Origin: Polyangia bacterium
GTDB taxonomy: Bacteria > Myxococcota_A > Polyangia > Nannocystales > Nannocystaceae
Reading direction: 5' to 3'
NCBI GenBank assembly: GCA_030430565.1
Contig: JAUIKS010000021.1
Span: 124,001 to 188,000 of the forward strand
Length of the DNA stretch: 64,000 nt
A program made the translations under genes and the position numbers. This document shows positions 16,316 to 24,754 of the stretch, one piece after another (positions within the stretch are counted from its first letter, which is position 1; every line of letters starts with the position of its first letter). The notes under the pieces are model-generated. The model searched no databases. It was not told the origin of the DNA and worked only from the letters and a program-made list of their open reading frames with translations.

Positions 16316-18388
16316 ATGGCCTACGAGACTACGCGACCCTCATTTTCAACACTTGCACTGTCCCTGGGCGTATGCGCTAGTTTCGCGCTGAGCGCCTGCG
16401 GTGACGACGGTGACGGGACCACCGGCGCGACCGACGATCCCACCGTCGACGCGACGACGATGCCGACGACGGCCGGGCCGTCGACGACGACCGGCGAGGC
16501 GACGACCATGGGCCCCAGCGGCTCGGAGAGCGACGGCAGCACCTCGACGACCGAGGCGCTGACGAGCAGCACGAGCACCGGTCCCGAGCCCGTATGTATG
16601 GACGGCGAGGAGCAGTGCGGCGACGGCGGGCACCAGACCTGCGTCGACGGGCAGTGGTCCGACACGCCCTGCGAGGCTGACCAGTTCTGCGACATCGGCA
16701 TGGGGATGTGCGCGGCCTGTGTCTGCGACCCGGGCGCGCAGGGGGCCTGCGTCGACTCCGAGAACATCGAGGTCTGCAACGACGAGTGCAGCGCCTACGA
16801 GCCGCAGTCCTGCGGGCTCAACCAGATCTGCGTCGGCGACGCGTGCGTCGACAAGTTCTGTGAGCCAGGCGCGAAGATCTGCGACGGCGCCGAGGCCTAC
16901 CAGGTCTGCAACGCCGACGGCACCGACTACGAGGACCCGATCGACTGCGCGTTCGGGGAGCTGTGCGGCTCGGGCGAGTGCACCCCGGCCTGCGATCTCG
17001 TCGAGGACACCAACTCGAGCGAGGGCTGCGAGTTCTTCGCGGTCGACCTCCCGAACCTCACGCCGAACCAGGCCAACTACGCGATGGCCGTCGCGATCGG
17101 CAACCCCAGCGAGACCTACGCCGTCGACATCACGATCTACGACGGCAACAACAACGGCCAGGAGCAGCAGCTGCTTCAGGACACGATCCAGCCGCGTCAG
17201 GTCAAGCGCTACCCGCTCGCGGGCTCGCACGGCAACTTCAACGGCTACTACAACAGCGACGCGGGGCTCACCAACACCGGCATCAACTACGGCCGCGCGT
17301 TCCGCATCACGTCGAACCTCCCGGTGGTCGCCACGCAGTGGAACCCGATCGGCGGTCAGTCGGCCTACACGGGCGAGGCCTCGCTGCTGCTGCCCTCGCA
17401 CGCGGTCGCCAACGACTACATCAACATCGCGTGGCACAACGGCGCCGGCGGCATCCCGGGCTCGTACATGGTCATCGCCGCGACCGAGGACAACACCCAG
17501 GTGCAGATCAAGCCGTCGATCCCGGTCGCGGCCTCGCCCGACACGCCGGCGATGAACCCGGCGGCCTTCACGATCCTCAACATCGACCGCTACGACTACA
17601 TCCAGGTCATGGTGCCCGAGGGCGAGGACCTCTCGGGCTCGATCGTCGAGACCAACAAGCCGGCCTACGTCTTCGGCGGACACAAGTGCGCGTACGTCCC
17701 GGACTGGCCGCCCTACGCGTGGTGTGACCACCTCGAGGAGCAGGTCCTGCCGCTCGAGGCGTGGGGCAACGAGTACGTGGCGGTGCGCAACCCGATCCGC
17801 AACCCCGCGAACCAGATGAACGCGCCCGACAAGGACCGCATGGTCTGGCGCATCGTCGGCTCGAAGGACGACACGACCGTCAACTTCACGCCGATGATCG
17901 AGATCGGCTCGAGCGTCAACATCGACGCCGGCGAGGTCATCCAGTTCGAGTCCGAGTACGACTTCCACGTCGACGCGACCGACCCGATCCTCGTCACCGG
18001 CTACATGACGGGCGGCGACCTCTTCGTCGGCAACGAGGGCGACCCCTACATGGTCCAGATGGTGCCGACCGAGCAGTTCCGGACCGACTACGTGTTCCTC
18101 AACGACGAGTCCTACGCCGACGACTACGCGAAGCTGATCCGCCCGACCGGCGCGGCGATCGAGGTCGGCTGCCTCGGGGTTGTCCCCGAGAACATGTGGA
18201 CGCCGATCGGCAACAGCGGCTTCGACGTCGCGGTTATCGACATGCAGAACGACGGCAACTGCGATGTCGGCGCGAACGAGGCGTCGAGCGACGAGAAGTT
18301 CGGCATCATCGTCTCGGGCACCGGGCAGGCCGCCAGCTACGCCTACCCCGGCGGCCTGGTCGTCGACCCGATCAACCCGCTCGACTGA
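16316..18388 (+). CDS. Secreted lipoprotein with IgGFc-binding-type domain
   Basis: A 690-residue protein. ATG 16316 (MAYETTRPSF) was chosen over the upstream frame because it opens a lipoprotein signal ending FALSAC (Cys about residue 27). A Thr/Ser/Gly linker follows, then a Cys-rich region (about 90-235, repeated C-x5-8-C blocks such as CEADQFCDIGMGMCAACVCD). A large beta-rich domain fills the rest. NYAMAVAIGNPSETYAVDITIYDG, FRITSNLPVVATQWNPIGG and ASLLLPSHAVANDYI strands, and the NKPAYVFGGHKCAYVP motif, fit the IgGFc-binding N-terminal family common in myxobacteria (family recalled, not searched). It is probably surface exposed and adhesive or ligand-binding. It is divergent from the Hsp70 unit and convergent with the WD40 kinase. 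Confidence 0.82.
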   Translation: MAYETTRPSFSTLALSLGVCASFALSACGDDGDGTTGATDDPTVDATTMPTTAGPSTTTGEATTMGPSGSESDGSTSTTEALTSSTSTGPEPVCMDGEEQCGDGGHQTCVDGQWSDTPCEADQFCDIGMGMCAACVCDPGAQGACVDSENIEVCNDECSAYEPQSCGLNQICVGDACVDKFCEPGAKICDGAEAYQVCNADGTDYEDPIDCAFGELCGSGECTPACDLVEDTNSSEGCEFFAVDLPNLTPNQANYAMAVAIGNPSETYAVDITIYDGNNNGQEQQLLQDTIQPRQVKRYPLAGSHGNFNGYYNSDAGLTNTGINYGRAFRITSNLPVVATQWNPIGGQSAYTGEASLLLPSHAVANDYINIAWHNGAGGIPGSYMVIAATEDNTQVQIKPSIPVAASPDTPAMNPAAFTILNIDRYDYIQVMVPEGEDLSGSIVETNKPAYVFGGHKCAYVPDWPPYAWCDHLEEQVLPLEAWGNEYVAVRNPIRNPANQMNAPDKDRMVWRIVGSKDDTTVNFTPMIEIGSSVNIDAGEVIQFESEYDFHVDATDPILVTGYMTGGDLFVGNEGDPYMVQMVPTEQFRTDYVFLNDESYADDYAKLIRPTGAAIEVGCLGVVPENMWTPIGNSGFDVAVIDMQNDGNCDVGANEASSDEKFGIIVSGTGQAASYAYPGGLVVDPINPLD

Positions 18389-18468
18389 TCAAAGCCTGCG
18401 CGCAGCGAGGCGACGGGCCGTGGGGGAGACCCCGCGGCCCGCTCGCGTCTTGAGACCGCGCGCGCCCG

Positions 18469-21400
18469 CTAGGGGATCGAGGCGCGGTCGACGACCCGGG
18501 TGGTGACGCGCGCGAGCCAGCGCTGAAAGGCCTCGGGGTCGTCGGGGCCGGCGTCGCGCCACAGCCGGACGCCGGCGTGCGGGAGCGTGTCGGCGAGGGA
18601 GTGATCGGGGGAGAACGCGATCGGCTCGTGGAGGTCGTGGAGGTCGCGCTCGTCGCCGGTGTCGAGCCGGAGCAGGCGGTGAATGTCGACGCGGCGCGCG
18701 TCTGGGCTGCGCGCGTGGACCAGCACGTGGCTGCGGTCGGGGTCGGTGAGGAAGTCGACGAGCGCGCCCTCGATGGTCGGGAGCACGTGCAGGCGGTCGT
18801 CGTCGAGGCTCCACAGCAGGTTGCGGAGGTCGTGGGTGCGCAGCAGCAGCGTGGGCGCGCCTCGGCTCGCGCCGGCGTGCTTGAGCGCGCGCTCCTCGAA
18901 CAGCAGCAGCGTCGTGCCTGTCTCGAGGTTCCAGTGCCACACGCGCAGCGTGAGCCCGACGTCCTCGTCGTGCGTCGTCGCGATCCGGAGCTGCTCGCCG
19001 CCGTCGACGAACACGAGCGCGAGCCGTCGCGCCTTCGTGTAGAAGTCGGCGCTCCAGCGCGCCTCGAGCGCGCGCGCCTCGTCGAAGTCCCAGACGAAGG
19101 GGCTGTCGTCGCGCTCCCCGTCGCCCGCGAGCCGGCGGCCGTCGGGCGAGAACAGCAGCGTCGAGGTCGGCCCGAGGCTCGGGCGCGGGAGCGTGACGCT
19201 CGGGCGCTCGTCCGCGAACACGCGCGCGATGACGCAGTGCGACTCACACAGATCGAGCGCGACGCTCTCGCTGTCGGGCGCCCACGCGAAGGGGCCGGAG
19301 GCGAAGCGCTTCGCCTCCGGCAGCCAGCGCCGGCGGGCGCTGATGTCGTGGACCTGGTCGAGCGGCCATACGTCGAGCTCGTGCGCCTCCGTCAGCGCCG
19401 CGAGCCAGCGACCGTCGGGGGAGAACTCGAGCTGCGCGTGCCGGGGGCCGCCCGGCGCGAGCGCCTCCTTGCCGTGATCGGAGAGCGTCCAGAGCGTCAG
19501 CGCGCCGGCGAGGTTGCTCGTCGCCAGGCTGTCGCCGGTGGGGGAGAACGCGAGCCGCTCGATCGAGATGTCGGGGTCGGGGAGCAGCTCGGCGGTGTTG
19601 GGCCCCGCGGACCACAGCTCGAGCTCCCCCGCGGGCGTCGCGATCGCGGCCCAGCGGGCGTCGGGCGAGATGCCCATGGCGGTCGGGGGCGCCGGGTCGC
19701 CGAGCAGCGGGCGGCTCGCGTCGCGCTCGTGGAACTCGAGACGCGGCGCGCCGTCGGCCTGGGTCAGCCAGACGCGGCGCTGGCTCGCCAGGTGCAGCGC
19801 GCGCGTGCCGACGCGGGCGTGCAGCTCGAGACCCCTTCGCGCCTCGGTGTCCCACTCGATGACGTGGCCGCTGCGGTCGCGCGAGAGCAGGAGCGTGTCG
19901 GTCGCGAACACGAGCCGCTCGACGGGCTTGCGGTGCTCGCTCAGCGCGACGTGGGTCGGCCGCGAGAGCGACCACAGCAGCACGCGCGCGTCGTCGCCCG
20001 CCGAGGCGAGCAGCTCGCCGTCGGGGGAGAAGGCGAGCGCGCGCACGGGCGCGCTGTGATCACGGAGCGCGCGGTCGGTCCAGTCCTGGGCGCTCCAGAG
20101 GCGCACCACGCCGTCGTCGCCGGCGCTCGCGAGCTGGCGCCCGTCGGGTGAGAAGGCGAGCGCGCGGACCGGGCCGTCGTGCCCCTCGAGCGCGCGCGTC
20201 GCCCCGGTCGCGAGGGACCAGAGGTACACCACGCCGTCGTCGCCGGCGCCCGCGAGCACGCGCGGCTCACCGGGGAGGGGGCTGGCCGCGAGCGTCGGGT
20301 CCGCGCCGGCGTTGGCCGTTAGAGGCGCGCGCTCGTCGTCCTCCGCGAGCGCGAGCGCGTGCAGCCGCGTGCTCGCGCGCGGCCCCGGCGCGCGCGCGGG
20401 CTCGCCCTTGAGGCGCAGGAGCTCGACCTGTCCGTTTGACCCGGTGAGCGCGAGCAGCTCGCCGCTCGGCGTGAACGCGAGCGCGCGCGCGGGCCCGTCG
20501 AGCTCGAGCTTCACGCGGCGCGCAGGGATCCCGCGGCGCAGCGCGTCGCCGGCGAGCGCGCGCGCGGCCGGGAGCGCGCGGCGGCTCGCGGGCGTGAGGT
20601 GCTTGATCGCCGCGAGCGCGTCCTCGGGGCGCCGCTCTAGCTGCTCGCGCGCGTGGGCGAGGACGAGATCATCCCAGCGGTCGTGCAGCGAGCGGGCCCG
20701 CAGCGACTGGAGCTCGGCCTCGGCCGCGTGCACGCGCGCCTGATCAAACTCGGCCCGCAGCCGCGCGCCCTGGTCCGAGAGCGCGCGCTCGCGATCGAGG
20801 GACTGCCACGCGAAGTAGGCGGCGGCGATCAGCGCGAGCCCGGCGACGACCGCGAGCGCGTAGCGCAGCAGCACCCGCGGGTCGTGATCGAGCGCGGCGA
20901 GCAGCGCGTCCATGTCCGGGTAGCGGAGCCGCGGGTCGGTGCTGAGGCCGCGCAGGAGCACGCGCCGCAGCCACTGCGGGACCTTCACGAACGCGGGCGG
21001 CTCGGCGAGCGCCCCCTCGACCACGTTTGACGCGAGGGTCGCGAGCGTCTCGCCGATGAAGGGGCGCTGGCCGTAGAGCGCCTCGTAGAGCGCGACGCAG
21101 AACGAGAATTGATCGCTGGTCGCGTCGACGCTCCCGCCCGTGTATTGCTCTGGGGACATGTACGCGGGGGTGCCGACGAGCGCGCCCGCCTGCGTGACGT
21201 AGGTGCGGTCGGCGGGCGCGTGGACGGTCTTCTCCTCCCCCGAGATCTCGAGGGCCGCGAGCGCCTCGATCGACGCCGGGCTCCCCGGCGCCCGCGCGCG
21301 CCCGCGCCGGGCCGCGAGCCCGAAGTCGAGCACGCGGACCTCGCCGTTGGCCTTGACCAGCGCGTTGTCTGGCTTGAAGTCGCGGTGGATGATGCCGGCG

Positions 21401-22020
21401 CGGTGGGCGGCCGCGAGCCCGCGCCCGGCGGCGATGTACTTCGGCAGCAGCTCGCGCCAGCTCTGGGCGTGCTTGAACTGCCACTCGCGCAGCGTCACGC
21501 CGTCGACGAATTCCATGGCGACGAACACCTGGTCTTCGAAGCTGCCGACCTCGTAGACCTTGACGACGTTGACGTGCTCGAGCTTGGCGAGCGAGCGCGC
21601 CTCTCGCTCGAGCCTGCGCTTTGGGTCATCACTCGCCGAGGAGCCGCCCGGGCCCGGGCGCACGAGCTTGACCGCGACCTTGCGGTCGAGCTTGGGGTCG
21701 TACGCCGCGTAGACGACGCCCATGCCGCCCTCGCCGAGCCGCGAGATCACGAGGTAGCGCCCGACGGTCCGCGGCGTCTCCCCGGGCGCGCTGGCGGCGG
21801 CGCGGCTCGTCCCGAGGGTGTCCTGCGCCGACGGGGGTAGATCGGCTCGCGGAGGCTCGTGGGCCGGGGCGTGCACGGTCGCGGCGAGCGGCTCGGGCGG
21901 GGCCTTCAGCGTCGCCTCGCTGATGCGCTGGGTCGGCGCGACGCCCCACGAGCGCGGCCTGGAGTCGTCGGCCGGGCTCGCGCCCTCACCCCCGGGCGGG
22001 GTTGCGCTCGGATCTGCCAC
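18469..22020 (-). CDS. Ser/Thr protein kinase with WD40 repeats
   Basis: A 1,183-residue kinase counted from GTG 22020, chosen because AGGA lies about 9 bases upstream; an ATG at 22116 gives 32 more Arg/Ala-rich residues. A Pro/Ala-rich N-terminus (1-85) precedes the kinase domain: GEGGMG loop (96-101), VAVK Lys118, HRDFKPDN (212-219), DFG (232-234), GTPAYMSPEQ (283-292). One membrane span follows at about 385-406. A helical region with a coiled-coil-like LDRERALSDQGARLRAEF section comes next, then WD40 repeats to the end. The clearest blades are GPVRALAFSPDGRQLASAGDDGVVRLWS and its neighbour DHSAPVRALAFSPDGEL. All catalytic residues are present. The WD40 propeller or propellers would lie outside the inner membrane and probably bind ligands or partners. 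Confidence 0.93.
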   Translation of the reverse strand: MADPSATPPGGEGASPADDSRPRSWGVAPTQRISEATLKAPPEPLAATVHAPAHEPPRADLPPSAQDTLGTSRAAASAPGETPRTVGRYLVISRLGEGGMGVVYAAYDPKLDRKVAVKLVRPGPGGSSASDDPKRRLEREARSLAKLEHVNVVKVYEVGSFEDQVFVAMEFVDGVTLREWQFKHAQSWRELLPKYIAAGRGLAAAHRAGIIHRDFKPDNALVKANGEVRVLDFGLAARRGRARAPGSPASIEALAALEISGEEKTVHAPADRTYVTQAGALVGTPAYMSPEQYTGGSVDATSDQFSFCVALYEALYGQRPFIGETLATLASNVVEGALAEPPAFVKVPQWLRRVLLRGLSTDPRLRYPDMDALLAALDHDPRVLLRYALAVVAGLALIAAAYFAWQSLDRERALSDQGARLRAEFDQARVHAAEAELQSLRARSLHDRWDDLVLAHAREQLERRPEDALAAIKHLTPASRRALPAARALAGDALRRGIPARRVKLELDGPARALAFTPSGELLALTGSNGQVELLRLKGEPARAPGPRASTRLHALALAEDDERAPLTANAGADPTLAASPLPGEPRVLAGAGDDGVVYLWSLATGATRALEGHDGPVRALAFSPDGRQLASAGDDGVVRLWSAQDWTDRALRDHSAPVRALAFSPDGELLASAGDDARVLLWSLSRPTHVALSEHRKPVERLVFATDTLLLSRDRSGHVIEWDTEARRGLELHARVGTRALHLASQRRVWLTQADGAPRLEFHERDASRPLLGDPAPPTAMGISPDARWAAIATPAGELELWSAGPNTAELLPDPDISIERLAFSPTGDSLATSNLAGALTLWTLSDHGKEALAPGGPRHAQLEFSPDGRWLAALTEAHELDVWPLDQVHDISARRRWLPEAKRFASGPFAWAPDSESVALDLCESHCVIARVFADERPSVTLPRPSLGPTSTLLFSPDGRRLAGDGERDDSPFVWDFDEARALEARWSADFYTKARRLALVFVDGGEQLRIATTHDEDVGLTLRVWHWNLETGTTLLLFEERALKHAGASRGAPTLLLRTHDLRNLLWSLDDDRLHVLPTIEGALVDFLTDPDRSHVLVHARSPDARRVDIHRLLRLDTGDERDLHDLHEPIAFSPDHSLADTLPHAGVRLWRDAGPDDPEAFQRWLARVTTRVVDRASIP

Positions 22021-22214
22021 GGAGCGACATCCTATCAACGTCGCCCGCGGTGCCGGCGTCGCGCCGGCGCGGGCGCGACCGCGGCCCCGCGCCGCTTCCT
22101 CCGCGCTCGACGCCATCGCGTAGGTGCCACGGAGCGCGCCCGGGCGCGTTCCAGCGGAGACGCGGAATAGCTTGCGCCGGACAGCGCGCGCGTCTCCTGC
22201 GACAATCCCGGGCG

Positions 22215-24215
22215 ATGCTCATCGCTTCGAGACCATCGCGCGCGTCATCGCGCGCGCTCGCGCAGGCGCTCGCGGTGGCGGCCACGCTGACGACGATCGG
22301 CGGCTGTCAAGGCGGCGGGGGGTCCGTCGAGATCACGACCGGCGGGTGCGAGACCGACGACTGCGAGACCGGGGGGGAGGCGGAGAGCGGCGCAGGACCG
22401 CTCGCGCCGCTGCACGCACGCTTCGAGCTCGCGCCGTCCGAGACCGACTTCTTCCGCGCGCCGTGGCCCTCGGACCTCCGCGTGCTGGACGACGGCACCG
22501 TCGATCTGCGCGACTTCCCCGAGGCGGATCACTTCTACGTGCAGCAGGTCCGCGCGGCGCTCGAGGGCACCTTGGTCGGCTTCTCGACCTCGCCCGTGAT
22601 CTACGTCCAGCTCGACCGTGACCCCGGCGCGGGCGCGGCCGCGACGATCGAGCCTGCTGAGACGCTCACGCCCGAGGCGGCGATTCAGCTGATCGAGCTG
22701 AGCGAGGAGGGCTGCGGCGCGCGCACGCCCGTGCACGCGCAGATCGACCGGGTGGGCGACGCCTTCGCGACCCCGCCGCTGCTCGAGGTCACGCCGGTCG
22801 AGGGCTTCGCGCTGCGGCCGCAGACGACCTACGCGCTCGCGCTCCTGCGGGGCTTCGGCGGCGCCGTGGGCCACGAGCTGATGCGCCCGCCGGCCATGGA
22901 TGAGCTGCTCGCGGGGACATATTCAGACGCGCGCGCCAACGAGGTCTACGCGCCGCTGCGCGCGTGCCTCGAGCGGGGCGCCGGCGGCCTCGCGGCCGAC
23001 GACATCGCGGTGGCGACGGTGTTCACGACCCAGGACCCCGTGGGCGAGATGCGTCGGCTGCGGGACTTCGCGCGCGACCCCGACAAGCTGCCCGCGCCGG
23101 TCGTCACCGTCTATGACATCAATGATCAGGCCGGCTATGCCGCGATCGAGGGCCGCTTCGACGTGCCGATCTTCATGCGCGGGCACTCGCCCTACGTCGA
23201 GGGCGGCGCGTTCGAGTTCGGCCCCGACGGCGACCCGATCGTGCAGCGCTGGGAGTCGGCGCCCTTCGTCCTGCAGCTGCCCCACACGCCGCCGCCGTAC
23301 CCGGTCGTCGTCTGGCAGGACGGCACGGGCTGGTCGGAGTGGGGTCACGTCTCCGACGATCCGAACCTGCGGTTTCTCCACGAGGGCTTCGCGGTGTTCG
23401 CCTTCTTGCCGCAGTTCCACGGCTCGCGGGCGACGGCCGGTTCGGATCCGGAGATCAGCACCTACAACTACCTCAACCCCGAGGCTGGGCGGACGACGCT
23501 GCGGCAGCAGGCCGCCGAGGTCGTCTACAGCCTCCGGCTGATCCGCGAGGTGCTGCCGGAGCTCGACGGGCTCAAGGGCCTCAAGGAGCTCGACGGCGCG
23601 CGGCTGGTCTACGGCGGGCACTCGCAGGGGACGATCCCCGGCGCGATCCTGGCGGCGGTCGAGACCGACTTTCAGGCCTACGTGCTCAACGGCGCGGCGA
23701 GCTACCTCTCGATCACCATCGTCGAGCGCGAGGACTACGACATCCAGGGGATGCTCAAGGCGGTGCTCGACGTCGAGCGGGACTTCGATCGCTTCCACCC
23801 GGCGGTCCAGATGGCGCAGCTCGGCGCCGACGCGATCGAGCCGCACAACTACGCGGCGCTGTGGGGCGGCGCGCCCGAGCGCCCCGCGGGCGCCAACGTC
23901 TTCATCGTCAACGGCTTCACCGACAGCACCACGCACCCGATCGGGATGTCGTACCTGACGATCGCTGGCGACGCGGCGCCGATCGAGCCCGCGGGCTGGG
24001 AGGTCGACCCCTACGGCGTCTGGTCGCGCGAGGCGGAGGCGCTGCCGATCGTGGGCAACCGAGCGGGCCTCGACGGCGCGCCGCACACCGTCGCGACCTA
24101 CCTCGATCCGCTCTACGGCCACCACACGCTCGGCAACAAGCCCGCGCCGCGCGAGCTCGCGGCCGGCTTCTTCTCATCGGCGGTCGCGGGCGAGGCGACG
24201 CTCTCGCCTCCCTAG
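22215..24215 (+). CDS. Secreted alpha/beta hydrolase lipoprotein
   Basis: A 666-residue protein. ATG 22215 (MLIASRPSR) opens a lipoprotein signal with a lipobox ending TTIGGC at about residue 31, then a short Gly/Thr/Cys linker. FFRAPWPSDLRVLDDGTVDLRDFP (about 62-85) resembles the N-terminal region of bacterial lipase/virulence-factor-type esterases. The nucleophile elbow GHSQG lies at about 474-478, in LVYGGHSQGTIPGAILA. A conserved C-terminal His is plausible in YLDPLYGHHTLGN. A HPIGMSYLTIAG block follows the catalytic core. It is divergent from the WD40 kinase, and convergent with the Cys-rich lipoprotein gene 26 bp on. It likely acts on esters or lipids outside the cell; the substrate is unknown. 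Confidence 0.8.
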   Translation: MLIASRPSRASSRALAQALAVAATLTTIGGCQGGGGSVEITTGGCETDDCETGGEAESGAGPLAPLHARFELAPSETDFFRAPWPSDLRVLDDGTVDLRDFPEADHFYVQQVRAALEGTLVGFSTSPVIYVQLDRDPGAGAAATIEPAETLTPEAAIQLIELSEEGCGARTPVHAQIDRVGDAFATPPLLEVTPVEGFALRPQTTYALALLRGFGGAVGHELMRPPAMDELLAGTYSDARANEVYAPLRACLERGAGGLAADDIAVATVFTTQDPVGEMRRLRDFARDPDKLPAPVVTVYDINDQAGYAAIEGRFDVPIFMRGHSPYVEGGAFEFGPDGDPIVQRWESAPFVLQLPHTPPPYPVVVWQDGTGWSEWGHVSDDPNLRFLHEGFAVFAFLPQFHGSRATAGSDPEISTYNYLNPEAGRTTLRQQAAEVVYSLRLIREVLPELDGLKGLKELDGARLVYGGHSQGTIPGAILAAVETDFQAYVLNGAASYLSITIVEREDYDIQGMLKAVLDVERDFDRFHPAVQMAQLGADAIEPHNYAALWGGAPERPAGANVFIVNGFTDSTTHPIGMSYLTIAGDAAPIEPAGWEVDPYGVWSREAEALPIVGNRAGLDGAPHTVATYLDPLYGHHTLGNKPAPRELAAGFFSSAVAGEATLSPP

Positions 24216-24241
24216 ATACATGTCTGAAGGGGTAGGTCGTT

Positions 24242-24748
24242 TCAGCTGCAGGTCGCGCCCTCGCAGCTGCGCGCCGACGCGCAGGACTGCGTGCAGCCGC
24301 CGCCGGAGCACGAGAGCTTGCACGAGCTCCCCGCGGCGCAGGACTGCGAGCAGCCGCCGCCCGAGCACGAGAAGTCGCAGCGGCCGCGCTCGCAGGACTG
24401 TGAGCAGCCGCCGCCGGAGCAGCTCGCGTCGCGGTCCTCGCAGGCCTGCGCGCAGCCGCCCGCGCGGCAGCTGAGGTCGCCGTCGTCGATCCCCTCGAAG
24501 CCGCGCTTCATGTCGCCGAGCTCCTTGAAGCTGCCCAGCGAGTTGATCTCGCGCGCGCCCTCGAGGCCGGCCTGCTCCTCGCTCGTGGGCGGCGCGGGCT
24601 GGGGCGCCTCCTCGACCGGCGCGCTCGCGGGCGGCGCGGGCTGGGGCGCCGCCACGGCGGGCTGCTCGGCGGGCGCGCCGGCGCTGCTGCAGGCGCAGGC
24701 GAGCAGCCCGCAGATCGCAAGAGTCGAGACGAGCGTCGCGCCGCGCAA
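24242..24748 (-). CDS. Cys-rich repeat lipoprotein
   Basis: A 168-residue protein with a lipobox LLACAC at about residue 20. A Pro/Ala linker follows (about 27-60, QPAPPASAPVEEAPQPAPP), then a helix (about 62-88). The C-terminal 75 residues are tandem copies of SCSGGGCSQSC-type units separated by 7-9 residues (ERGRCDF, AAGSSCKL, ASARSCEG). Regular Cys spacing implies a disulfide-stapled or metal-binding rod. The gene starts 6 bp after the FG-GAP gene stop and is almost certainly in its operon, so the two may act together at the surface. No family is known to me. The repeats are also visible at DNA level. Confidence 0.75.
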   Translation of the reverse strand: MRGATLVSTLAICGLLACACSSAGAPAEQPAVAAPQPAPPASAPVEEAPQPAPPTSEEQAGLEGAREINSLGSFKELGDMKRGFEGIDDGDLSCRAGGCAQACEDRDASCSGGGCSQSCERGRCDFSCSGGGCSQSCAAGSSCKLSCSGGGCTQSCASARSCEGATCS

Positions 24749-24754
24749 GGGGAT

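Noticed and set aside
16346..17968. 540-codon minus-strand frame opposite the IgGFc-binding-type gene
   Set aside because: The plus-strand gene has signal peptide, Cys pattern and domain similarity. The antisense frame is Val/Arg/Asp-rich shadow, usual in very GC-rich DNA.
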